Shown piece by piece: positions 52,281-60,983 of a DNA stretch of 64,000 bases. A program made the position numbers and the translations under genes. This DNA comes from Agromyces intestinalis. Lineage in GTDB: Bacteria; Actinomycetota; Actinomycetes; Actinomycetales; Microbacteriaceae. Location: positions 3,100,001 to 3,164,000 of the forward strand of contig NZ_CP043505.1 in NCBI RefSeq assembly GCF_008365295.1, given 5' to 3'. The notes under the pieces were generated by a model. The model was not told where the DNA came from. It saw only the letters and a list, made by a program, of their open reading frames with translations, and made no database searches. Position 1 is the first letter of the stretch, and each line of letters opens with the position of its first letter.

Positions 52281-54373
52281 GCGAGCAGCAGAACCCGGGC
52301 GGAGCATCCGGGCAGCAGCAGGGCGGAGCATCCGGCCCGTCCACCGGCGCGACCGGAGCGCAGCCGGCCGCCGCGACCCGCCCGCCGGTGCGCCGCGGCC
52401 CGATGGGCGGCGGCCCCATGGGCGGCATGGGCATGCCGGCCGAGAAATCGAAGAACTTCGGGCCCAGCGCGAAGCGCCTCGTCAGCCGGCTCGTGCCCGA
52501 GCGCGCGGCGATCGTGTGGGTCATCCTGCTCGGCGTCGTGAGCGTCGTGCTCTCGGTGCTGGGGCCGAAGATCCTCGGCCAGGCGACCAACCTCATCTTC
52601 GAAGGGTTCATCTCGGCGCAGCTGCCCGAAGGCGCCACCAAGCAGCAGGTCGTCGACGGCTTGCGCGCACAGGGCAACGACCAGCAGGCCGACATGGTGC
52701 AGGCGATGAACCTGCACCCCGGCCAGGGCATCGACTTCGCCGCCGTCGGCACCGTGCTCGCATGGGTGCTCGGGCTGTACATCGTCGCAGCGCTGTTCGG
52801 CTGGGCGCAGGGGTACGTGCTGAACGGCGTCACCCAGCGCACCGTCTACCGCCTGCGCGAAGACGTCGAGACGAAACTGCACCGGCTGCCGCTGTCGTAC
52901 TTCGACACGATGCAGCGCGGCGAACTGCTCTCCCGCGTCACGAACGACATCGACAACATCTCGCAGACCCTGCAGCAGACGATGAGCCAGCTGCTCACGT
53001 CGCTGCTCACCGTCGTCGGCGTGCTCGTCATGATGTTCGTCATCTCGCCGGTGCTCGCGCTCATCGCCCTCGTCACCATCCCGCTCACGATCATCATCAC
53101 CACGGTCATCGCCAAGCGGTCGCAGAAGCTGTTCGTCGCGCAGTGGGCGCGCACCGGCACGCTGAACGCGCAGGTCGAGGAGTCGTACTCGGGCCACGCG
53201 CTGGTGCGCGTGTTCGGGCGCCGCAAGGAGGTCGGCGAGCGGTTCGACGTCGAGAACGGCGAACTCTACAACGCGAGCTTCGGCGCCCAGTTCGTGAGCG
53301 GCATCATCATGCCCGCGATGATGTTCGTCGGGAACCTCGTCTACGTCGCGATCGCCGTCGTCGGCGGGCTCATGGTCGCCGGCGGGGCGATCTCGCTCGG
53401 CGATGTGCAGGCGTTCATCCAGTACTCGCGGCAGTTCACGCAGCCGCTCAGCCAGCTCGGCTCGATGGCGAACCTGCTGCAGTCGGGCGTCGCGAGCGCC
53501 GAGCGCGTGTTCGAGCTGCTCGACGCCGACGAGGAGGTGCCCGACCCGGTGGAGCCCGAGCGGCCCGCTGCGGCGACGGGCCGCCTCGAATTCGAGGACG
53601 TCTCGTTCAGCTACGACCCCGAGAAGCCGTTGATCGAGCACCTGTCGCTGGTCGCCGAGCCCGGGCAGTCGATCGCGATCGTCGGGCCGACCGGCGCCGG
53701 CAAGACCACGCTCGTGAACCTCATCATGCGGTTCTACGAGCTCGACAGCGGGCGCATCACGCTCGACGGCGTCGACATCACCCACATGACGCGCGACGCG
53801 CTGCGCTCGCGGATGGGCATGGTGCTGCAGGACACCTGGCTGTTCGCGGGCTCGATCCGCGACAACATCCGCTACGGCCGGCCGGATGCCACGGACGAGG
53901 AGCTGCTCGCCGCGGCCCGCGCCACCTACGTGGACCGGTTCGTGCGCACCCTGCCCGACGGGTACGACACCGTGCTCGACGACGAGGCATCCAACCTCTC
54001 GGCCGGCGAGAAGCAGCTCATCACCATCGCGCGCGCGTTCCTCGCCGACCCGTCGGTGCTCATCCTCGACGAGGCGACCTCATCGGTCGACACCCGCACC
54101 GAACTGCTGCTGCAGCAGGCGATGACCGCGCTGCGCGCCGACCGCACGTCGTTCGTCATCGCGCATCGGCTCTCGACGATCCGCGACGCCGACCTGATCA
54201 TCGTGATGGAGCACGGCACCATCGTCGAGCAGGGCACCCACGCCCAGCTGCTCGAGGCGGGCGGGGCGTACGCGCGCTTGTACGAGGCCCAGTTCGCCGC
54301 GCCGATCGACGACGACGAGGCGACGCCGGCGGTGCCGACCGGTCTCACGTCGCTGACGGGCGGGGCCAGCTAA
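52277..54373 (+). CDS. ABC exporter subunit, catalytic half with Gly/Met-rich N-terminus
   Basis: 698 residues. About 55 cytoplasmic residues of low complexity (GGASGQQQGGASGP then RRGPMGGGPMGGMGMP), six helices with an extended first exterior loop (about 110-155), then the ATPase: Walker A VGPTGAGKTTLVNL (about 472), signature NLSAGEKQLIT (Gln of LSGGQ replaced), Walker B VLILDEATSSVD with catalytic Glu. With its partner it gives one consensus ATP site (this Walker A/B with the partner's LSGGQ) and one degenerate site. Followed by a nested hairpin at 54416. Confidence 0.92.
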   Translation: MSEQQNPGGASGQQQGGASGPSTGATGAQPAAATRPPVRRGPMGGGPMGGMGMPAEKSKNFGPSAKRLVSRLVPERAAIVWVILLGVVSVVLSVLGPKILGQATNLIFEGFISAQLPEGATKQQVVDGLRAQGNDQQADMVQAMNLHPGQGIDFAAVGTVLAWVLGLYIVAALFGWAQGYVLNGVTQRTVYRLREDVETKLHRLPLSYFDTMQRGELLSRVTNDIDNISQTLQQTMSQLLTSLLTVVGVLVMMFVISPVLALIALVTIPLTIIITTVIAKRSQKLFVAQWARTGTLNAQVEESYSGHALVRVFGRRKEVGERFDVENGELYNASFGAQFVSGIIMPAMMFVGNLVYVAIAVVGGLMVAGGAISLGDVQAFIQYSRQFTQPLSQLGSMANLLQSGVASAERVFELLDADEEVPDPVEPERPAAATGRLEFEDVSFSYDPEKPLIEHLSLVAEPGQSIAIVGPTGAGKTTLVNLIMRFYELDSGRITLDGVDITHMTRDALRSRMGMVLQDTWLFAGSIRDNIRYGRPDATDEELLAAARATYVDRFVRTLPDGYDTVLDDEASNLSAGEKQLITIARAFLADPSVLILDEATSSVDTRTELLLQQAMTALRADRTSFVIAHRLSTIRDADLIIVMEHGTIVEQGTHAQLLEAGGAYARLYEAQFAAPIDDDEATPAVPTGLTSLTGGAS

Positions 54374-54415
54374 GGCGCGGCGCGGCGCCCCGCGCGCCCC
54401 GCCGCGCCACGCGGG

Positions 54416-54489
54416 CACGGGAACACATTCGAGGATTGGGAGGACCTTCTGCGGAGAACGTCCTCCCTGCGGTCGAAAGTGTTCCCGTG
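54416..54489. other. Nested inverted repeat (74 nt) after the ABC operon
   Basis: Outer arms 54416-54432 and 54473-54489 match at 16 of 17 positions and contain CGGGAACAC/GTGTTCCCG. Inner arms GGGAGGAC/GTCCTCCC (54438-54445 with 54460-54467) are perfect, with a 14-nt loop. It could be a terminator but starts 43 nt after the stop and is longer than needed. A similar nested structure with TGTTTCCGTT arms occurs at 59971-60046. About 70 bp of GC-rich sequence on the right, before the DUF6264 stop, shows nothing else. Confidence 0.6.
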
Positions 54490-54562
54490 GGGTGGTGGAG
54501 CTGGGCCGGTCGGGTGGTGCGTCGGAGCTGGGATGGTGGGGCGGTACTGAGACGCCGCCCGC

Positions 54563-55192
54563 CTACTGCCGCGGCGTCGTCAGCTCGGAGAAGAACACCG
54601 GGTCGCTCGCGAAGACGAGCATGCCGATGATCGTGACGACGATGAACGCGGCGACGCCGGCGATGAGCGGCACCCACCAGGCGATCAGGCCCGCGCGCAT
54701 GCGGGCGCGCGACCAGAGCAGCGCGCCGACCCAGAGCGCGAGTTGCAGGGCGATGCCGATCGCGATGAGCGCGGGCACTGCGGGGCCGGGCGTGAAGGAG
54801 GTCGGCGCGTCCATGCCGAGCATCGCGGCCGACAGCTGGGCCGACCGTACGACGCTGTCGGGCAGGATCGCGAGCGAGAAGCTGTTGTAGATCACGCCGA
54901 GCACGCCGAACGCGAGCAGGGCGATGGTCCAGGCACGATCGGTGGGGTGTACGGCGCGCCCGGCGGCAGTAGGCGCCGCGGCCGCGGCCGCACCTGACAC
55001 CGCGGGCGCCGCGGCAGCAGGAGCCGCTGCCTCGTGCCGGGTCTCCTCGGGCGGAGTCCATGTCCACCCGGGCGGCGCGTACTCGCCGAACTGCGGACGA
55101 GGCCGCTCGTCGACCGGCTCGGGCGCGGGCGGCGGCGTCGCACCGCCGGGCGCGGGAGTGTCTGGCGTGCGAGCGGCCTCGTCCTGTGACAT
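54563..55192 (-). CDS. DUF6264 family membrane protein
   Basis: 209 residues. A Pro/Ala-rich cytoplasmic N-terminal half (about 1-85, with GEYAPPGWTWTPPEE) and three or four hydrophobic segments in the second half (IALLAFGVLGVIYNSFSLAIL, VPALIAIGIALQLALWVGALLW, AWWVPLIAGVAAFIVVTIIGMLVF). The family is restricted to Microbacteriaceae-type actinobacteria as far as I recall. Function unknown. It starts 8 bp after fba on the same strand and may be read through from it. Confidence 0.82.
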   Translation of the reverse strand: MSQDEAARTPDTPAPGGATPPPAPEPVDERPRPQFGEYAPPGWTWTPPEETRHEAAAPAAAAPAVSGAAAAAAPTAAGRAVHPTDRAWTIALLAFGVLGVIYNSFSLAILPDSVVRSAQLSAAMLGMDAPTSFTPGPAVPALIAIGIALQLALWVGALLWSRARMRAGLIAWWVPLIAGVAAFIVVTIIGMLVFASDPVFFSELTTPRQ

Positions 55193-55200
55193 CCGTGCCC

Positions 55201-56232
<1,032 letters not shown>

Positions 56233-56268
56233 GGAAGCTCCTTCTGGCATCGAGTGGGATTCGGCACG

Positions 56269-56274
56269 AGTCTA
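56269..56274 (-). promoter_or_regulatory. Candidate -10 for fba
   Basis: TAGACT on the minus strand, about 37 nt before the ATG. Confidence 0.45.
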
Positions 56275-56388
56275 CCGAGGTTGCGAGCGCGGCTCGGTTC
56301 CGCGGGCCGGGCGGGTTGAGGCGGGCGGCCCGGGTGGGGCGGGCCGCCGCGGCGGGCGGAGAACGGGCAGGCAGGGCAGGATGGAGCG

Positions 56389-57366
56389 GTGAGTGGTTCC
56401 GGCGGCGTGATGGATGACCCGGCGCTCGTCGAGGCGCTGCTGCGCGCGACCACGGCCGCGGCGGCCGCCACGCTGCCGCTGGTCGGATCGGGCGACGGGG
56501 ACGCGGTCGACGGTGCGGCGGTCGCAGCGATGCGCTTCGCGTTGACGGATGCCCCGTGCGACGGCCGGGTCGTCATCGGCGAGGGCGAGAAGGACGAAGC
56601 GCCCATGCTGGCGCTGGGCGAGCGGTTCGGCACGGGGGAGGGGCCGGCGATCGACCTCGCGGTCGACCCGGTCGACGGCACGCGGCTCGCCGCAGCGGGC
56701 CGGCCCGGCGCGATGGCGGTCGCGTCGATCGCCCCGCGCGGGGCGTTCTGCGATCTCGGGCCTGCGCACTACCTCGAGAAGCTCGTGTCGTGGCATCCGG
56801 CCGCCGCCCTCGACCGACCGCTCAGCGAGCTGATCACGGCGATCGCCCGCGAGCGCGGCGTGCCCGCCGGCGCGGTGCGGGTCGCCGTGCAGGACCGCCC
56901 CCGCAACGCGGGCTACGCGGCGGCGGCGCGGGCGGCCGGCGCCGAGGTCGTGCCGTTCGAGCACGGCGACGTCGAACGCAGCCTGCGGGCGGCCCAGCGC
57001 GGCACCGATCTCGACGTGCTCGTCGGCATCGGGGGAGCGCCCGAGGGCGTGCTGGTGTCGGCGGCGGTGCGCGCCCTCGGCGGCGCCATGCAGGCCCGAC
57101 CCGCGCCGCAGTCCGACGCCGAGCGGCGCCGGGTCCTCGACGCAGGTGTCGACCTCGATCGGGTGCTGACGCTCGACGGGCTGTGCAGCGGGCCTGCGTT
57201 GTGCGTGCTCTCGGCGGTCACCGAGGTCGACCCGGGCGGTGCGGTGCGCTTGACCGGTGCCGCGCGGGTGGACGAGGGCGTCGCCGTGGAGTCGTGGGTC
57301 GTGGCATCCGGTCATGCGATGTGGATCGACCGGAGGGTCGTGACCGACGGGTTCGCAGCATCCTGA
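56389..57366 (+). CDS. Divergent class II fructose-1,6-bisphosphatase paralog
   Basis: 325 residues. GlpX fold with GRVVIGEGEKDEAPML and DLAVDPVDGTRLAAAG (metal ligands and catalytic Thr retained) and VLVGIGGAPEGVL (last metal Glu). It differs from the next gene at positions conserved in GlpX: GKGDKNAADKAAVDAM reads GSGDGDAVDGAAVAAM, and the C-terminal substrate region NTFFVATGVTDGALVNGVK reads PALCVLSAVTEVDPGGAVR. It may act on another bisphosphate (for example sedoheptulose or inositol-type) or be weakly active. The -10-like hexamer (CAGGAT) 6 nt before GTG 56389 is imperfect. Confidence 0.85.
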   Translation: MSGSGGVMDDPALVEALLRATTAAAAATLPLVGSGDGDAVDGAAVAAMRFALTDAPCDGRVVIGEGEKDEAPMLALGERFGTGEGPAIDLAVDPVDGTRLAAAGRPGAMAVASIAPRGAFCDLGPAHYLEKLVSWHPAAALDRPLSELITAIARERGVPAGAVRVAVQDRPRNAGYAAAARAAGAEVVPFEHGDVERSLRAAQRGTDLDVLVGIGGAPEGVLVSAAVRALGGAMQARPAPQSDAERRRVLDAGVDLDRVLTLDGLCSGPALCVLSAVTEVDPGGAVRLTGAARVDEGVAVESWVVASGHAMWIDRRVVTDGFAAS

Positions 57367-57487
57367 CCGGCCCCTTGCCCAGGCCGAAAGAACCGCGGAT
57401 CTTTCACCGCCGTTCACCGTCAACCCCGGCGATTCCGAACACCCGCTCGTTAGGCTCGAAGCATCCGACCGATGGAGGAGCCCGCCG

Positions 57488-58498
57488 ATGCGCACCGACC
57501 AGGCCGAGGAACCGGCCCCCCTGTTCCACCACCCCGACCGCAACCTCGCACTCGAACTCGTGCGCGCGACCGAGGCCGCGGCCATCAGGGCCGTGCCGTG
57601 GATCGGCAAGGGCGACAAGAACGCCGCCGACAAGGCCGCGGTCGACGCGATGCGCGCATTCCTCGCGACCGTCGACTTCGACGGGGTGATCGTCATCGGC
57701 GAGGGCGAGAAGGACGAAGCGCCGATGCTGTTCAACGGCGAACGCGTCGGGTCGGGCCGCGGGCCGTCGTGCGACATCGCCGTCGACCCCATCGACGGCA
57801 CCTCGCTCACCGCCGCCGGGCGCTCGCACGCGCTGTCGGTGCTGGCCGTGAGCGACCGGGGCACCATGCTCGACGCGTCGAGCGTGTTCTACATGGACAA
57901 GATCGTGACCGGCCCCGAGGGCTACGGCGTCATCGACATCGAGCGGCCGATCGGCGACAACATCCGCGCGCTCGCTGCGGCGCTCGGCAAGGACGTCGAC
58001 GAGATGCGGGTCGCGGTGCTCGACCGGCCGCGGCACGAGCAGCTCATCGCCGACATCCGCGCCGCCGGCGCCGGCACCCGGCTGATCCTCGACGGCGATG
58101 TCGCCGGCGGCATCAACGCGGCGCGCCGCGGCACCCGCATCGACATGTGCGTCGGTGTCGGCGGCAGCCCCGAGGGCATCACGACCGCGTGCGCGGTGAA
58201 GGCGCTCGGCGGGTTCATGCAGGGCCGACTCGCGCCGAAGGACGACGCCGAGCGCGAGCGCGGGCTCGCCGCCGGCCTCGACATCGACGCCGTGCTCTCC
58301 ATCGAGGACATGGTGCGCGGCGACAACACGTTCTTCGTCGCGACCGGCGTCACCGACGGCGCACTCGTGAACGGGGTGAAACGCGAGGGGCCGATCATCC
58401 GCACCGAGTCGGTCGTGCTGCGCTCGAAGTCGGGCACCCTGCGGCGTATCGAGGCCGAGCACCTCGTCGAGAAGTGGCTCGATCCCGAATACCTCTGA
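57488..58498 (+). CDS. glpX: Class II fructose-1,6-bisphosphatase GlpX
   Basis: 336 residues. Gluconeogenic FBPase. Canonical GlpX motifs: AVPWIGKGDKNAADKAAVDAM, VIVIGEGEKDEAPMLFNGE, CDIAVDPIDGTSLTAAG, MCVGVGGSPEGI and DNTFFVATGVTDGALVNGVKREG. GGAGG upstream of ATG 57488. In mycobacteria glpX (Rv1099c) lies beside fum; here it has moved 12 kb away, beside a diverged copy and fba. Confidence 0.95.
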   Translation: MRTDQAEEPAPLFHHPDRNLALELVRATEAAAIRAVPWIGKGDKNAADKAAVDAMRAFLATVDFDGVIVIGEGEKDEAPMLFNGERVGSGRGPSCDIAVDPIDGTSLTAAGRSHALSVLAVSDRGTMLDASSVFYMDKIVTGPEGYGVIDIERPIGDNIRALAAALGKDVDEMRVAVLDRPRHEQLIADIRAAGAGTRLILDGDVAGGINAARRGTRIDMCVGVGGSPEGITTACAVKALGGFMQGRLAPKDDAERERGLAAGLDIDAVLSIEDMVRGDNTFFVATGVTDGALVNGVKREGPIIRTESVVLRSKSGTLRRIEAEHLVEKWLDPEYL

Positions 58499-58568
58499 CC
58501 CGCGGCGTCGCTCGCATCGCTGCGCTCGCCGCTGAGCGCGCGTCGGAGGGTTCGGCGAAGATGAACGG

Positions 58569-59918
58569 ATGACCCGCAGCGACAGCCTGCCGCGCGCCCT
58601 CCGGCCGTTCCGGCTCGGGCAGTACCGGCTGCTCGTCGGCGCGCTCGCCGCGTCGTTGCTGTCGGCGGGGGCCTGGCTCGTCGCCGCGGTGTGGCAGGTC
58701 GTCGAGCTCGGCGGCACCCCGGTCGACCTCTCGCTCGTGGCGGTCGGCTCGAGCCTCGGGCTGGTCATCGCCGTACTGTTCGGCGGGGTCGCCGCCGACC
58801 GCATCCCGCAGCGGCGCATCCTCATCGCCGTCGAGCTCGTGCGCGGTGTCACGTTCGCGGTTGCGGCGGTGCTCGCCGCGACCGGCGTCATCGAGGTGTG
58901 GCACCTCGCGGTGCTCTCGTTCGTGCTCGGCGTGGCCGACGGGTTCTTCTACCCCGCCTACTCGGCGTGGCTGCCGTCGATCCTGCCCGCCGAGCAGCTG
59001 CTGGCGGCGAACGGCATCGAGGGCGTGCTGCGGCCCGCGGTGATGCAGGCGGCGGGGCCCGCACTCGCGAGCGCGCTCATCGCCGTGCAGGGCCCGTGGC
59101 TCGCATTCGCGATCGTCGGCGCGCTGCAGGCGGCGGCCGTCACGGTGCTCGCCGCGATGCGCACGACGCCCGTGCGGCGCGACCCCGACGAGGTGGTCGT
59201 GCATCCGGTGCGCCAGACCTTCATCGACCTGCGCGACGGCTTCGCCTATCTCGCCTCGACGCGCTGGCTGCTCGCGACGCTCATCTTCTCGATCGTGCTC
59301 GTGCTCATCATCATGGGGCCGATCGAGGTGCTGCTGCCGTTCGCCGTCAAAGACCAGGCCGGCGGCGGCGCCGGGGCGTTCGCTCTCGCGCTCGCCGCGT
59401 TCGGGTTCGGCGGTGCGGTCGGCTCGCTCACTGCCGCGTCGATGCGCATCCCGCGCCGATACCTCACGCTCATGATCCTGGCGTGGGGGTTCGGCTGCCT
59501 GCCGCTCGCGCTCGTCGGGCTCACGTCGTGGCTCTGGGTGATGGTCGCCGCGCTGTTCGTGGTGGGTGTGCTGTTCGACTGGGCCCAGGTGCTCTGGGGC
59601 ACGCTCCTGCAGCGGCGCGTGCCGCCCGCCATGCTCGGGCGGGTGTCGAGCCTCGACTTCTTCGTGTCGCTCGCGCTCATGCCGGTGTCGATGGCGATCG
59701 CCGGCCCGATCGGCGAGGCCGTCGGGCTGGCTCCCGCGTTCCTGTTCGCGGGGCTCGTGCCGCCGCTGCTCGCGCTCGCGACACTCGCGTTCGCGCGGCT
59801 CGGGCGCGACGAGCTCGCGCACCCGCTCGACGGGCGGACGGATGCCACGATCGTGACCGGCCCCGAGACCGCCGCCCGCTTCGAGCTGCCGGCCGACGAG
59901 CGCTCTCGGGGCGAGTGA
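58569..59918 (+). CDS. MFS transporter (EntS/MFS_3-like)
   Basis: 449 residues, 12 predicted helices. Starts RPFRLGQYRLLVGALAASLLSAGAWLVAAVWQVVELGGTP, then GGVAADRIPQRRILIAVELVRG, the A-type MFS loop. This resembles the enterobactin/macrolide exporter-like MFS_3 group. Substrate unknown. It is 70 bp after glpX with no obvious terminator between. Confidence 0.88.
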   Translation: MTRSDSLPRALRPFRLGQYRLLVGALAASLLSAGAWLVAAVWQVVELGGTPVDLSLVAVGSSLGLVIAVLFGGVAADRIPQRRILIAVELVRGVTFAVAAVLAATGVIEVWHLAVLSFVLGVADGFFYPAYSAWLPSILPAEQLLAANGIEGVLRPAVMQAAGPALASALIAVQGPWLAFAIVGALQAAAVTVLAAMRTTPVRRDPDEVVVHPVRQTFIDLRDGFAYLASTRWLLATLIFSIVLVLIIMGPIEVLLPFAVKDQAGGGAGAFALALAAFGFGGAVGSLTAASMRIPRRYLTLMILAWGFGCLPLALVGLTSWLWVMVAALFVVGVLFDWAQVLWGTLLQRRVPPAMLGRVSSLDFFVSLALMPVSMAIAGPIGEAVGLAPAFLFAGLVPPLLALATLAFARLGRDELAHPLDGRTDATIVTGPETAARFELPADERSRGE

Positions 59919-59970
59919 CCGTTCCGCGCGCGGCGCGCGGCAGTGCCGCCCCGCGCGGGCGGCACTGCCG

Positions 59971-60046
59971 CCGCCGAGTGTTTCCGTTTGCACGCGGTGT
60001 TTCCGTTCGGGTGGGAACGGTCGGTGCGAACGGAAACATTCGGCGG
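59971..60046. other. Nested inverted repeat (76 nt) with TGTTTCCGTT arms
   Basis: Left arm 59971-59992 and right arm 60025-60046 match at 20 of 22 positions; an inner CCGTTC/GAACGG stem (60003-60008 with 60015-60020) lies in the loop. GTGTTTCCGTT is also repeated directly (59978-59988 and 59997-60007). The design parallels the element at 54416-54489. Confidence 0.65.
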
Positions 60047-60060
60047 GAGGGCGTGCGAGC

Positions 60061-60083
60061 GGGGGGGGGGGGGGGGGGGGGGG
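60061..60083 (+). repeat. Run of 23 consecutive G
   Basis: An uninterrupted G23 homopolymer, far longer than any other run in the window, followed at once by GGGA-rich repeats. It lies about 63 bp upstream of a -10-like hexamer for the gene at 60158. Such tracts are mutable by slippage; assembly error is also possible. Confidence 0.9.
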
Positions 60084-60113
60084 AGGGAGGTCAGGGAGAG
60101 AGGGAGGTCAGGG
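60084..60113 (+). repeat. AGGGAGGTCAGGG direct repeat
   Basis: The 13-mer occurs at 60084-60096 and 60101-60113, separated by AGAG. With the G tract it gives several G-runs that could form a G-quadruplex. Confidence 0.75.
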
Positions 60114-60145
60114 CGGGCACTGATTCGGCACCGGCGGGGTCGGCG

Positions 60146-60157
60146 TAGACCCGAATC
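60146..60157 (+). promoter_or_regulatory. Leaderless-type -10 for the gene at 60158
   Basis: TAGACC (one mismatch to TAnnnT) plus 6 nt to the ATG. Confidence 0.35.
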
Positions 60158-60469
60158 ATGAAAGGCCAGACACTGAACGCGCCGTGGGCGTCGAGCAGCG
60201 GCGTCTACACCCACACCTGGACGTACCAGGTCACGCACCCCGGTCGCACGGTGGTCGAGGTCGCACTCACCTCGGTGAACAGCATCGACGATGACGACGG
60301 CACGTTCGCACGGTTCGGCGTCTCGCAGATCGTGAGCAGCAGCGGCGTCGAGAACTTCGGCGACGATGGCCCGCCGATCATCGCCCGCGACAAGGTCACG
60401 AGCGTCAGCGTGCGGATGTTCGTCATGAACTCGTACGCGCGTGGGCGAGTCTCGCGGAACTTCTGGTGA
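60158..60469 (+). CDS. Hypothetical protein, 103 residues
   Basis: I do not recognise it. 103 residues, no signal peptide or membrane segment, beta-rich appearance (VYTHTWTYQVTHPGRTVVEVALTS, then RFGVSQIVSSSGVEN), no Cys, ends RVSRNFW. Codon use is like neighbours with G/C third positions. A leaderless-type hexamer upstream and a second small gene 13 bp downstream suggest a real two-gene transcript. The GH- or phage-tail-like beta pattern is too vague to assign. Confidence 0.55.
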   Translation: MKGQTLNAPWASSSGVYTHTWTYQVTHPGRTVVEVALTSVNSIDDDDGTFARFGVSQIVSSSGVENFGDDGPPIIARDKVTSVSVRMFVMNSYARGRVSRNFW

Positions 60470-60482
60470 GAAGGGCAGAACG

Positions 60483-60821
60483 ATGATCGATGAGACAGCG
60501 AGCAGCGAAGCCGTCGAGACTCGGCAGCAGCTGAGCGTGCTGTACGACCCCGAGACGGGGCGTGCGGTGCGCGGTCACACATTCGTCGGCATCGACGACG
60601 AGCTCTCGGCGCCCGACGGACGCGAGGCCCGCGAGCGCGTGCTGCGCGAGGAGATCGGCGTGCGCGAGGCGAAACGACTGCGATTCGCCGACGCCTCGTC
60701 GCGGCTGCGAATCGAGGCTCCGGCCGAACTCGTGGTGACGAACGAAGCCGTGGCCGCGCGGCCGCTGAAGTTCACCGGGCGCAGGGCCGACGCCGTAGGG
60801 CGACCTCGCTCGGCCGACTGA
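60483..60821 (+). CDS. Hypothetical protein, 112 residues
   Basis: Unrecognised. 112 residues from ATG 60483 with AAGGG upstream. Contains LSVLYDPETGRAVRGHTFVGIDDEL, a charged helical middle (GREARERVLREEIGVREAKRLRF) and a C-terminus with KFTGRRADAVGRPRSAD. It may be an orphan accessory pair with the gene at 60158. The 162-bp region after it, up to the rmuC stop, contains repeated GATCGGGCGRTGG-like words but no other feature I can support. Confidence 0.5.
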   Translation: MIDETASSEAVETRQQLSVLYDPETGRAVRGHTFVGIDDELSAPDGREARERVLREEIGVREAKRLRFADASSRLRIEAPAELVVTNEAVAARPLKFTGRRADAVGRPRSAD

Positions 60822-60983
60822 AACACCCGTCGGCGCAGAATCGGGCGATGGTGCTGACTCACCCGATCGGGCGGTGGTGTGCGGGTCGGGGTTGAATCAG
60901 GCGATCGGGTTGGCTCACGCGCGGGCGCTGGTTCAGGCGTCGGGGTGCTGGTTTGCGGTCGGCGTGGAAGGCGACCGTGCTAC

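Noticed and set aside
49923..52331. 802-codon minus-strand open frame opposite tetR and the first ABC gene
   Set aside because: Antisense shadow; the real plus-strand genes have full domain sets and overlapping starts.
60061..60113. Origin of replication suggested by the unusual G-rich repeats
   Set aside because: No DnaA boxes, AT-rich unwinding region or dnaA/dnaN neighbours.
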